The translations under genes and the position numbers were made by a program. From CAZMGG01 sp964565715 (lineage in GTDB: Bacteria > Planctomycetota > UBA1135 > UBA2386), in contig CAZMGG010000115.1 of NCBI GenBank assembly GCA_964565715.1, forward strand, positions 1 through 18,068: a stretch of DNA of 18,068 bases. The letters run 5' to 3'. The notes below the pieces were generated by a model. It ran no database searches. It had not been told where the DNA came from and saw only the letters and a list, made by a program, of their open reading frames with translations. Of this stretch, positions 5,040 through 12,380 are shown piece by piece (within the stretch, counting starts at the first letter, position 1; every line of letters starts with the position of its first letter).

Positions 5040-7666
5040 CGTGCGCCTCCGCGGGCCGGCAGCGGCGGCGGGCCGGGCTCCAGCACGAGACGCAGGCCGG
5101 TGCCCGCATCCACCGCATCGGCGGCGAGCCAGCGCGGCGCCTCGGTGGCGAAGAGCGCGGGATCGGCGTCCAGGAAGCTGCCGCCGGCGCGCAGACGGCG
5201 GCCGCCGGGATCGGCGTCGCGGCACCACTCGGCGACGTTGCCGGCCAGGTCCTGGACGCCGAACGGCGAGGTATCGGCCGGATGGCTGCCGGCAGGTGCC
5301 GGCCCAGGCTCCCGCGTCGCGAAGCGCGAGCGGCAGGCACGGGCCCAGAAGACATCGCCCCAGGGCAGCCTGCGGGAGTCACCGCCGTGGGCCGCGCGTG
5401 ACCATTGCTGGAAGGTCGGCAGGGCATGGCGGCGCCCGGCCAGCATCGCCGCGTCCCGTTCATTGCGATGGGCGACATAGCGCTCGGCGTCGTGCCAGGA
5501 GATGCCGCGCACCGGCCAGTCCGGCGGCTCGTCGGCGGGCAAGGCGCAGGTGCCGTCGGCGGCCACCGGCCAGCGCAGCGTGCCGTCTTCGGCGCGCGGG
5601 ACCAGCGGCGGGCCCTCGCCGGCGAGACGTTCCCGCAAGACCGCCGGATCATTGACGAAGGCGAGCCACGCCGCATTGGTCACCTCGGCGCGCTGGATCC
5701 AGAAGCCCGGCTCCGGCCACGGATAGGACTCGCTGGCCACCCGCACGAAGCCCGCGGGCGTGCGGCCAGCGGGCAGGAGCGTGGCCCGCAGGGCCTGGTC
5801 GTGGCTGTAGTGCTCGAACGCGTGATCGATGTGGAACGGCACCCGCAGATCCTCGTGGCCGGGCGCGCGCAACAGCACGACATAGGCGCCCGGCGGCAGC
5901 GGCAGGGGCGGCAGCGGCGTGCGGCCCACGGCGGCCGCCGGGGAGGGTTCGAGGAGCGTGCCGGCCGGCGTCGGCGGACGCCTCCCCCCCCACGGCACCG
6001 GATCGAGCACCGGATCACAGTCGGCCGGCGCGCCGGACAGGTCGGCGCGGGGCAGGTAGCGGAACAGGAACGCGTCGGCGGGCGGCTCGGCAGAGAGCGA
6101 GAACTGCCGCTCGCCGGCGAGGCGCTGCTGGAACGAGCCGTCGGGGTCGGCGCGCACCATCAGGTCCCGGAACAGGTCCGCCACCGGCGTGCCGCGACCA
6201 CGCACGTCGAGCCAGCGCTGCCACCAGAGGCCGGCCTGCACCGCGGGAAGGTCCGGCTGGCCGGGCCAGAGTCGTGCGGCCTGCGCGGCGGCGTCGGCGA
6301 CCGCGGCGTAGCCCTTCTCGCGGTCCCGCTCCAGTTCGTGCAGGCGGCGCCGCCCGGCGAGCAGGCGGCGCTCGTCGACCTCGGGCAGGAACTCGTGGCG
6401 CTGGCGGTCCTCGAGCCCGACCACCTGCCAGCGCACCTTCTCCCAATCCGCCCGCACCTGGCCGAGAGCCTGCAGCCCGCCCTGGGCCGTCGCCACCAGT
6501 TCGGTCGCGGCCCGCCGTTCCCACCACTCGGCCCAGAGGGCGGCCAGCAGCAGCAGCAGGAGGGCCAGGGCGCCGGCGGCGACGGGGCCCGGATGGCGCC
6601 GCAGCCAGCGCCAGCAGGCCCGCGGCCACGGCAGCGGCAGGGCGCTGACCGGCCGCAGTTCGAGCAGGGCCTGCAGGTCGTCGGCGAAGGCGTTGGCGGT
6701 CGGGTAGCGGTCGGCGGGCTCGGCCGCCAACGCCTTCTGCACGACGCGCTCGAGGTCGACCGAGACTTGGGCATTGCGGGCGCGCAGTCGCGGCGGCCCA
6801 CGGCGGCGGATCCGCTGCAGGAGGCGTTCCACCGAGGTGGCCGCGTGCGGCACCGCGCCGGACAGGCCCTCGCAGAGGACCGCGCCCAGGGCATACACGT
6901 CGGCGCGGCCGTCGATGTCGTCGTCGCCGGCGAGCTGCTCGGGCGCCGCGTAGGCCGGCGAGCCGGCGAAGCCCCAGGTCAGACGGGCCCGCTCGGCGTC
7001 GAGCGTGCGCGCCAGCCCGAAGTCGACGAGCACGGCGTTGCCGGCGGCATCGATGCGCACGTTGTCGGGCTTGACGTCGCGGTGGACGAGGCCCGCCTGG
7101 TGCACCGCCCCGAGCGCCGTGGCGACCTGCCGGCCCCAGCGCACGATGGTGAGCACCGGCGGCCGCGTGGCGAGCGCCTCCTGCAGGCTCCGTCCCGCCA
7201 CCAGATCCATCGCCAGCCAGTGCACGCCGTCGGTGACACCGGAGCCGTGCACCGTCACCACGTGGGGATGCCGCACGGCGGCGAGCGCCTTGGCCTCCCG
7301 CTCGAAGCGCAGGGCTGCGGTGGCCGAGCCCAGCAGTTCACCGCGCACGACCTTGAGGGCCACGACGCGGTCCAGCGACTCCTGCCGCGCGCGCCAGACC
7401 TGGCCCATGCCGCCGCTGCCGAGCAGTTCCTCCAGCACGAAGTCGCCGAGTCGCCGGCCGGCGGGCAGCGATGCGTCCTGGGCCGTGCGCGCGGCGGTGG
7501 CGGCCAGCAGGTCGCGGTGCAGCGGCCGCAGCCATTCCCGGCACTGCGCCATCGCCGCCGGGTCACCCTCGCGTCCCTCGCCGAACCGCTCCGGATCCCG
7601 CACGTCGCCGGCCAACGCCGCGTCGAGCCACTCGTCGTACAGGTCGTCGGCGTCGGATCCGCGCAC
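5036..7666 (-). CDS. Receptor-type Ser/Thr protein kinase with C-terminal FGE/SUMF1-like domain
   Basis: The 876-residue membrane protein has a cytoplasmic PknB-type kinase domain (about 75-340): glycine loop LLGSGGMGQVW, K105 in ALKVV, HRDVKPDN (195-202), DFGLAR (216-221) and APEQ. All catalytic residues are present, so it should be active. One membrane segment follows (about 362-380). The outer part has a charged helical stretch (about 400-465), a PEGA-like strand region (about 588-612) and a formylglycine-generating-enzyme-like domain (about 640-862: EVTNAAWLAFV, PVRGISWHDAERY, LPTFQQWSRAAHGG, SPFGVQDLAGNVAEWCRD, LRAGGSF). The usual active-site cysteine near 'GFRC' is replaced (GLRLVL), so this part is probably a binding module and not an enzyme. 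The start is taken as GTG at 7666, without a visible Shine-Dalgarno. The stop overlaps the sigma-factor start, implying co-translation. Confidence 0.93.
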   Translation of the reverse strand: MRGSDADDLYDEWLDAALAGDVRDPERFGEGREGDPAAMAQCREWLRPLHRDLLAATAARTAQDASLPAGRRLGDFVLEELLGSGGMGQVWRARQESLDRVVALKVVRGELLGSATAALRFEREAKALAAVRHPHVVTVHGSGVTDGVHWLAMDLVAGRSLQEALATRPPVLTIVRWGRQVATALGAVHQAGLVHRDVKPDNVRIDAAGNAVLVDFGLARTLDAERARLTWGFAGSPAYAAPEQLAGDDDIDGRADVYALGAVLCEGLSGAVPHAATSVERLLQRIRRRGPPRLRARNAQVSVDLERVVQKALAAEPADRYPTANAFADDLQALLELRPVSALPLPWPRACWRWLRRHPGPVAAGALALLLLLLAALWAEWWERRAATELVATAQGGLQALGQVRADWEKVRWQVVGLEDRQRHEFLPEVDERRLLAGRRRLHELERDREKGYAAVADAAAQAARLWPGQPDLPAVQAGLWWQRWLDVRGRGTPVADLFRDLMVRADPDGSFQQRLAGERQFSLSAEPPADAFLFRYLPRADLSGAPADCDPVLDPVPWGGRRPPTPAGTLLEPSPAAAVGRTPLPPLPLPPGAYVVLLRAPGHEDLRVPFHIDHAFEHYSHDQALRATLLPAGRTPAGFVRVASESYPWPEPGFWIQRAEVTNAAWLAFVNDPAVLRERLAGEGPPLVPRAEDGTLRWPVAADGTCALPADEPPDWPVRGISWHDAERYVAHRNERDAAMLAGRRHALPTFQQWSRAAHGGDSRRLPWGDVFWARACRSRFATREPGPAPAGSHPADTSPFGVQDLAGNVAEWCRDADPGGRRLRAGGSFLDADPALFATEAPRWLAADAVDAGTGLRLVLEPGPPPLPARGGAR

Positions 7667-7709
7667 CGCGCAATGGTAACCAGGGGCGCCCGGCTACCAT
7701 GCCGCGCCA

Positions 7710-8192
7710 ATGCCGCTCGCCGCCGAGGTGCGCCTGCCCCGCGATCACGTTCCGGTGTTCCCGGACCGCTGCTGCGCCTGCGGCCGCCCGCGGCCCGGCG
7801 ACGTCCTGCCGGTGGCACGGCGACGCGCCGCGCCGTGGGAGCTGCTTCTGCCCTGGGTCTGGTTCCTGCGCCGGCCGTTCCGCTGCGCCGCACCGTTCTG
7901 CCCGCCGTGCCGCAGCGACGCGTTGCGCCAACGGCGCATCCGGCTGCTGGCGTTGGTCGCCGTGGTCGTGGCGGCGGCCGTCGTGCTCGGGCCCTGGATC
8001 AAGTCGTTCGGCTGGAACCGGCAGTGGACGCGCCTGCTGCAGCTGGGCTCGCTGGCGGCGATCGTCCTGCCGATCGGCATGTGGTGGGCGATCCGGCCAC
8101 CGGTGTTCGACATCACCGTGACGCGCGACGGCATCGACTACGAGTTCCGCGACGCTGACTACGCCAGGGACTTCGCCGCCGCCAACCGCTGA
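7710..8192 (+). CDS. Small zinc-ribbon-like protein with two membrane segments
   Basis: Function unknown. The 160-residue protein has two cysteine pairs, C21/C24 (CCACG) and C64/C67 (FCPPC), spaced as in a treble-clef or zinc-ribbon fold. Two hydrophobic segments follow (about 78-96 and 107-128), then a soluble tail (FDITVTRDGIDYEFRDADYARDF). The tail resembles the end of small planctomycete membrane proteins whose function is not known. The ATG at 7710 is divergent from the kinase GTG at 7666, leaving only 43 bases between starts. No Shine-Dalgarno is visible, so initiation may be leaderless. Codon use and GC content resemble the neighbours. A second zinc-ribbon plus membrane-tail protein lies at 12036-12368. 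Confidence 0.75.
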   Translation: MPLAAEVRLPRDHVPVFPDRCCACGRPRPGDVLPVARRRAAPWELLLPWVWFLRRPFRCAAPFCPPCRSDALRQRRIRLLALVAVVVAAAVVLGPWIKSFGWNRQWTRLLQLGSLAAIVLPIGMWWAIRPPVFDITVTRDGIDYEFRDADYARDFAAANR

Positions 8193-8291
8193 CGCACGCG
8201 GAACGGCGCTTGCTGAGCGCGCTGCGAGCGGCGTGCCCGGTCCGCATGTTGCTGTCGACGCGGATCGCGGCGGCGCGGGAAAGACCGCCGC

Positions 8292-8368
8292 TGGGGGTTG
8301 CCGGACGCCGTCGGCTGCCCACGATCGGGGCCTTCGCCAAGGGAAGACCGACTCACCCGCAACCCTCA
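8292..8368 (+). promoter_or_regulatory. Possible structured leader closed by a 10-bp helix ending at the Shine-Dalgarno
   Basis: TGGGGGTTGC (8292-8301) can pair with GCAACCCTCA (8359-8368) through nine Watson-Crick pairs and one G-U pair. The helix ends exactly at the AGGAG that serves the ATG at 8379. The enclosed 57 bases can form smaller helices such as GTCGG/CCGAC. It matches no riboswitch class I know. It may be fortuitous in GC-rich DNA. Confidence 0.3.
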
Positions 8369-8378
8369 GGAGACCTCC

Positions 8379-11147
8379 ATGCGCTTCCTCTCTCCGCGGC
8401 TGCTGCCGCTCGCGTTCGCCTTGTGCGCGCCGGTCCTCGCGCCCTCGCTGCCCGCCGGCGACGGCACCATCAGCAACGGCAAGCTGAACATCCTCGTCTA
8501 CTTCGCCTACGACGAGCAGGACATGGCCTCGTGGCAGCCCGTGTTCACCGAGTTCAGCAAGCTGCTCTACGATGGCACCCAGAAGCAGCTGCAGCTCGGC
8601 AAGGTGACCTTCACCAAGTGCCGCCTGCTGAAGGAACGCGCCGACGTCTGGATCCTGAACGACAACAGCGGCGCCCGCGCACACCTGAACGGGCTGGGCG
8701 TGCGCGGCCGCCACATCACCATCAGCCAGACGCACAAGAGCACCACCGGCAACACCCGCGGCCAGTTCGGCCTCTGCCACGAGGCGGGTCACTACCTGTG
8801 GGGCATCCTCGACGAGTACAAGGGCTACGTCGGCGACACGGAGCAGCGCGACGCCCTGCACTTCTGCGTCACCGACGGCTCCAACTCGTGCTGCATCATG
8901 GACGGCGGCACGACCATCACGCCGAACAACGGCCGCACCGAGTTCTGCACCACCGGCTTCACCAACACCAAGCACAACACCGGCGCCAACAACGCCGCCG
9001 GCGTGGCGGTGAAGAACAACCAGGAGTACCGGCTCGGCAAGTCGTGCTGGGCCCGCATGGTGGAATCGGGCGTCGGCGGGCTCACCGAGCCCACCGCCGA
9101 GCCTGGCTCCGACCAGGCCGGTCATACCGACCTGACCTTCGAGACCATCGACGGCCAGCTGGCGGTGGCGATGGTGATCGATCGGTCGGGCAGCATGGGC
9201 GGCACGCCGATGGCGCTGGCCATCCAGGGCGCCCAGCTCGGCGTCGGCCTGATGAGCGACGGCGAGAACCTGGCGGTGGTGTCGTTCTCCAGCAGCACCA
9301 GCGTCGACATGTCGATGCGGGTGATCGACGCGGCGGCGCGGAACGCGGCCAACGCCGCCATCGGCGGCCTGGTGGCCAGCGGCAGCACCGCCATCGGTTC
9401 CGGCCTGCTGGCGGGCCAGACCCAGCTCGACGCGGTGACCGGCTGCGCCGAGATCATCGTGCTGCTGTCCGACGGCTTCTCCAACTCCGGCCCCACGCCG
9501 GCCAGCACGATCCCGACGCTGACCGCGGCGGGCACCAAGGTCTACTCCATTGCGCTCGGCAGCTCGGTGGACGTGGCGACGCTGACCCAGGTGGCGGTCG
9601 CCACCGGCGGCAAGTTCTTCGCCGCCACCACGCCAGCACAGCTGCCGGCGATCTTCCAGCGCATCCTGGTCGAGGTGCAGGGCGGCGTGACGGTGAACGA
9701 GGCCACCCAGCAGAGCCTGGCCAGCGGTTCCAGCGCCGACCTGGTGGGCGAGGTCCCGGCGCTGACCTCGCAGCTGGCGGTGAGCCTCGGCTACGGCGCC
9801 GGCTCGCCCCTCACCCTGTCGCTGCGCCGGCCCGACGGCCAGATCATCGATGCGGGCAGCGTCGGCACCTTCCCGAACGCCACGCTGATCACCTCCAACG
9901 TGCAGCAGGTGCTCACCATCACCAACCCGCAGCAGGGCGCCTGGACCGCCACGGTGAGTGCGGGCGGCAGCAACCAGAACTTCGGCTACGACCTGCTGAT
10001 GATCGCCCGCTCCGACACGCTGTCCCTGGTGGCCGACTCCGGCACCGCGGCGGCGGCGTTCCCGGAACCGATCCCGGTGCAGGTGGCGGTCAACGCCGGC
10101 TGGCCGGTGGCGGGCGCCCAGGTGACCGCCTCGGTCATCGATCCGAACGGCCAGCGGCTGCCCAACCAGGTGACGCTGCACGACGACGGCTCGGCCGCCA
10201 ACGGCGACCAGTTCCCCGGCGACGGCGTCTACAGCGCCCGCTGGTTCGGCTACACCAGCGGCTCGGGCAGCTACACCTTCGAGATCACCGTCGAGAACGT
10301 GAACGGCACCGCCAGCACCTTCACCGAGTGCCCGCCGGTGGCCACCGGCCAGGAGGACGGCAGCCTGCCCATCCCGATCCCGCCGTTCCGCGCCCTGGTC
10401 TCCAGCTCCGGCTCGGTGACCGGCGTGCCGGCCACCATCGGCACCTCGACCCTCGATCTCAGCGGCAACACCGCCCTGGATGGGCGCACCTTGTCGGGCA
10501 AGGACGTGGTGCGCGCGGTCATGCTGGACGTGACGCTGGTGGCCAATGCCGGCGAGACCCTCGAGCTGGATCGCCTGGACATCGCGGCGGCCGTCGACTC
10601 CGATCCGTCCAAGGTCGGCACCTTCGCGCTGCACCTCGACACCGACGCCGACGGCGCCGTCGACTCGCCCAGCGTGCCGCTGGCCATGGCCTCCATCCAG
10701 GGCGGCGCGCTGACCTTCGCCCCGCCGGGCGGCCTGCGCACCCTGAGCGGCACCGAGAGCGCGCGCCTGCTGGTGACGCTGGGCGACGAACGCCTCGCCT
10801 CGACCGCCAACCTGCTGCCACCGCCGCTGCCCCCGGCGCCGCGGCCGCCCTTGCTGCCCTGGCTGCTCGCCGCGGCGACGCTGGCCACCGCCGGCTGGCT
10901 GCTGCTGCGCCGCCGGCCGCAGTACGCCCTGCCCGCGCGCACCGCGGGGCTCACGGCGGTGCTCATCGCGCTGCTGGCGCTGGGGCTCACCGCCTGCCGC
11001 AGCAAGAACCGCGGCGCGCCCCTGCGCATCGAGGGCAACCTGACCCTGCAGCTGCCCACCACCGGCGTCATTGCGGTCGGTGCCACTTCCAGCCAGCCGG
11101 TGACCATCACCGGCACGGCGGTGACCACCAGCACCAAGTTCGAATGA
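8379..11147 (+). CDS. Bacterial CLCA-like protein: HExxH metallopeptidase, VWA and beta-sandwich domains, membrane-anchored
   Basis: The 922-residue exported protein has the domain order of animal CLCA proteins (once called calcium-activated chloride channels, now known to be self-cleaving metalloproteases). A signal peptide (1-27) is followed by an N-terminal peptidase-like domain (about 30-250). This holds HEAGHYLWGILDE (134-146), an exact HExxHxxxGxxDE zinc motif, and a cysteine cluster (SNSCCIMDG, EFC, KSCW). The VWA domain (about 260-435) has a complete MIDAS: D268-R-S-G-S272, T337 and D365. A beta-sandwich region (about 437-640) contains LHDDGSAANGDQFPGDGVYSA, close to the 'LLDNG...DGVYSRYF' pattern of CLCA. 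After a Pro-rich stretch (814-826) come membrane segments at about 826-844 and 856-872. The ATG at 8379 has AGGAG 6 bases upstream and starts the signal peptide; the upstream in-frame extension does not. The stop overlaps the next gene. The biological substrate is unknown. Confidence 0.88.
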   Translation: MRFLSPRLLPLAFALCAPVLAPSLPAGDGTISNGKLNILVYFAYDEQDMASWQPVFTEFSKLLYDGTQKQLQLGKVTFTKCRLLKERADVWILNDNSGARAHLNGLGVRGRHITISQTHKSTTGNTRGQFGLCHEAGHYLWGILDEYKGYVGDTEQRDALHFCVTDGSNSCCIMDGGTTITPNNGRTEFCTTGFTNTKHNTGANNAAGVAVKNNQEYRLGKSCWARMVESGVGGLTEPTAEPGSDQAGHTDLTFETIDGQLAVAMVIDRSGSMGGTPMALAIQGAQLGVGLMSDGENLAVVSFSSSTSVDMSMRVIDAAARNAANAAIGGLVASGSTAIGSGLLAGQTQLDAVTGCAEIIVLLSDGFSNSGPTPASTIPTLTAAGTKVYSIALGSSVDVATLTQVAVATGGKFFAATTPAQLPAIFQRILVEVQGGVTVNEATQQSLASGSSADLVGEVPALTSQLAVSLGYGAGSPLTLSLRRPDGQIIDAGSVGTFPNATLITSNVQQVLTITNPQQGAWTATVSAGGSNQNFGYDLLMIARSDTLSLVADSGTAAAAFPEPIPVQVAVNAGWPVAGAQVTASVIDPNGQRLPNQVTLHDDGSAANGDQFPGDGVYSARWFGYTSGSGSYTFEITVENVNGTASTFTECPPVATGQEDGSLPIPIPPFRALVSSSGSVTGVPATIGTSTLDLSGNTALDGRTLSGKDVVRAVMLDVTLVANAGETLELDRLDIAAAVDSDPSKVGTFALHLDTDADGAVDSPSVPLAMASIQGGALTFAPPGGLRTLSGTESARLLVTLGDERLASTANLLPPPLPPAPRPPLLPWLLAAATLATAGWLLLRRRPQYALPARTAGLTAVLIALLALGLTACRSKNRGAPLRIEGNLTLQLPTTGVIAVGATSSQPVTITGTAVTTSTKFE

Positions 11148-11851
11148 ACCGCACCACCGCCACTCCGTGGCTCGCCGCCCTCCTGGCGGCGGGCTGCGGC
11201 TCCCAGGCACCGCCCAGCGCCCTGCCCGTGCTGTCGCTCCAGCGCACCGCCGATCTGCACGAGCAATGCGACGTGCACGCCGGCGGCCAGGCCCGCCTGG
11301 TGGCCTGGTCGGGTCTCCGGCTGCAGGAGGCCCGTCAGTTCACCCTCACCGCCGAGCAGGTGACCGCCGCCCGCGCGCTCGCCGAACGCCTCGCCGCGGC
11401 GAAACCCGTCGAGCCGCCAGCCGACCCGCAGGAGGACGCCGCCACCTACGCGGTCTGGACCACCGTCGGCGAACTCCCCCTGCGGCACCGCGCCGCCTGG
11501 AGCGAGGATCGTCTCGCCGACGATCTGCGCAAGGACCTGGCCGCCTGGTTCAGCTTGTGCCGCAACCAGCCGGGCACGCCGACGGCCGCCGCCTGGCTGC
11601 ACGCCGCGCCCTTCGCCGAGGCGATGGGCCTGCCGTCCCAGCCATTGCCGGAACTCCTCGAGCTGTGCCGCAACCGTGGCATCACCGTGCGGGTGCTCAC
11701 CGACCAGGACCGCGACCTGCTGGCGGCGTGCGCGACGCCCGGCCGCGCGGTGCCGGCCACCGAGCCGCTGCGCACCGAGGCGGGCAAGCCACTCGTCTGC
11801 CGCGCCGGCGACGCGCTGTGGGCGGTGCACGGCCTGCTGCGCGCACCTTGA
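11144..11851 (+). CDS. Predicted lipoprotein of unknown function, coupled to the CLCA-like gene
   Basis: I do not recognise a family. The 235-residue product begins MNRTTATPWLAALLAAGCGS, a short lipoprotein signal peptide with lipobox LAAGC and C18 as the lipidated cysteine. The next residues are G and S, not D, so outer-membrane targeting would be expected by the usual +2 rule. The rest is soluble and rich in Ala and Leu, with cysteines at C43, C144, C177, C199 and C224 that could form disulfides. The ATG overlaps the stop of the CLCA-like gene (ATGA), and no Shine-Dalgarno is apparent, so translation probably depends on the upstream gene. The natural inference is an envelope partner of the CLCA-like protein. 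No motif gives a reaction. Confidence 0.75.
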   Translation: MNRTTATPWLAALLAAGCGSQAPPSALPVLSLQRTADLHEQCDVHAGGQARLVAWSGLRLQEARQFTLTAEQVTAARALAERLAAAKPVEPPADPQEDAATYAVWTTVGELPLRHRAAWSEDRLADDLRKDLAAWFSLCRNQPGTPTAAAWLHAAPFAEAMGLPSQPLPELLELCRNRGITVRVLTDQDRDLLAACATPGRAVPATEPLRTEAGKPLVCRAGDALWAVHGLLRAP

Positions 11852-11941
11852 TGCTCTCTTGAGGCCATGGGCATGTTCATTGCACGCTGAGGAATTCGCG
11901 CGCGCCGGGAAACACGCGCGAGGTGCGCCGCTAGCGTGAAC

Positions 11942-11963
11942 CCGGCGGCGTGCAAGCCGCCGG
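11942..11963. other. Perfect 8-bp hairpin in the gap after the lipoprotein gene
   Basis: CCGGCGGC and GCCGCCGG form an 8-bp stem with a 6-base loop (GTGCAA), about 90 bases after the lipoprotein stop and 73 bases before the next start. No T-run follows, so it is not a clear intrinsic terminator. The rest of the 184-base gap (11852-12035) shows nothing I can name. Confidence 0.35.
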
Positions 11964-12035
11964 CCGCGTCCGGCCTGCCCTCCGATCGCGCGTGGACCCC
12001 TCCGCGCGGTCGCTTTCCGTCCCTGTCCCCGTCCC

Positions 12036-12368
12036 ATGGTGAACGCCTCTGTACTGACGGTGCCCTGCACCGCCTGCCAGTCTCCGCATCGCGTGTCGTC
12101 CGAGCATCTGGGCCGCAAGCTCAAGTGCAAGTCCTGCGGCACGCCGTTCCTGGTCGCCGAGCCCGCTGCGGCCGGGTTCGCACCGGCACCGGCGCCGGCG
12201 GCGAAGGCCACGGCGCCGAAGCCCGCCGCCGCGGCGCCGAAGCGCGAGGGATCGATCCGCGAACGGATGGACCAGAAGCGCGAGAAGTTCCGCTTCACCG
12301 CGCTCCACGGCGTGATGATCCTGGCGGTGATCGGCACCGCCATCGGCTACATGCTGTTCAACAACTAG
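12036..12368 (+). CDS. Small zinc-ribbon protein with C-terminal transmembrane tail
   Basis: The 110-residue protein begins with a zinc ribbon of the MJ0042 type: VPCTACQSPHRV (C11, C14), then KCKSCGTPFLV (C31, C34). An Ala/Pro-rich linker follows (41-70), then a charged helix (EGSIRERMDQKREKFRF) and one membrane segment (about 88-107) that ends almost at the C-terminus (YMLFNN). It would be a tail-anchored membrane protein with a cytoplasmic metal-binding head. Such proteins are common in planctomycetes and myxobacteria, mostly with unknown role. Its start ATG at 12036 has no Shine-Dalgarno; GTG at 12039 is an alternative. It is convergent with the NRPS gene, with only 12 bases between their stops. 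Confidence 0.8.
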   Translation: MVNASVLTVPCTACQSPHRVSSEHLGRKLKCKSCGTPFLVAEPAAAGFAPAPAPAAKATAPKPAAAAPKREGSIRERMDQKREKFRFTALHGVMILAVIGTAIGYMLFNN

Positions 12369-12380
12369 GCGCCCGGTCGC

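Noticed and set aside
5036..5700. FGE-like domain as an active formylglycine-generating enzyme
   Set aside because: The conserved C-terminal GFRC-type cysteine is replaced by GLRLVL, so sulfatase activation is unlikely.
5405..8158. Long plus-strand open frame opposite the kinase gene (about 917 codons)
   Set aside because: Arg/Gly/His-rich antisense frame with no domain. The opposing kinase has complete catalytic motifs.
7563..11210. Long minus-strand open frame opposite the CLCA-like gene (about 1215 codons)
   Set aside because: Low-complexity Gly/Arg/His/Gln composition without a signal peptide or motif. The plus-strand protein has a signal peptide, zinc motif and MIDAS.
11900..11963. GC-rich inverted repeats as an intrinsic terminator or attachment site
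   Set aside because: A perfect 8-bp hairpin exists, but there is no T-run, no direct repeat pair and no integrase or tRNA nearby.
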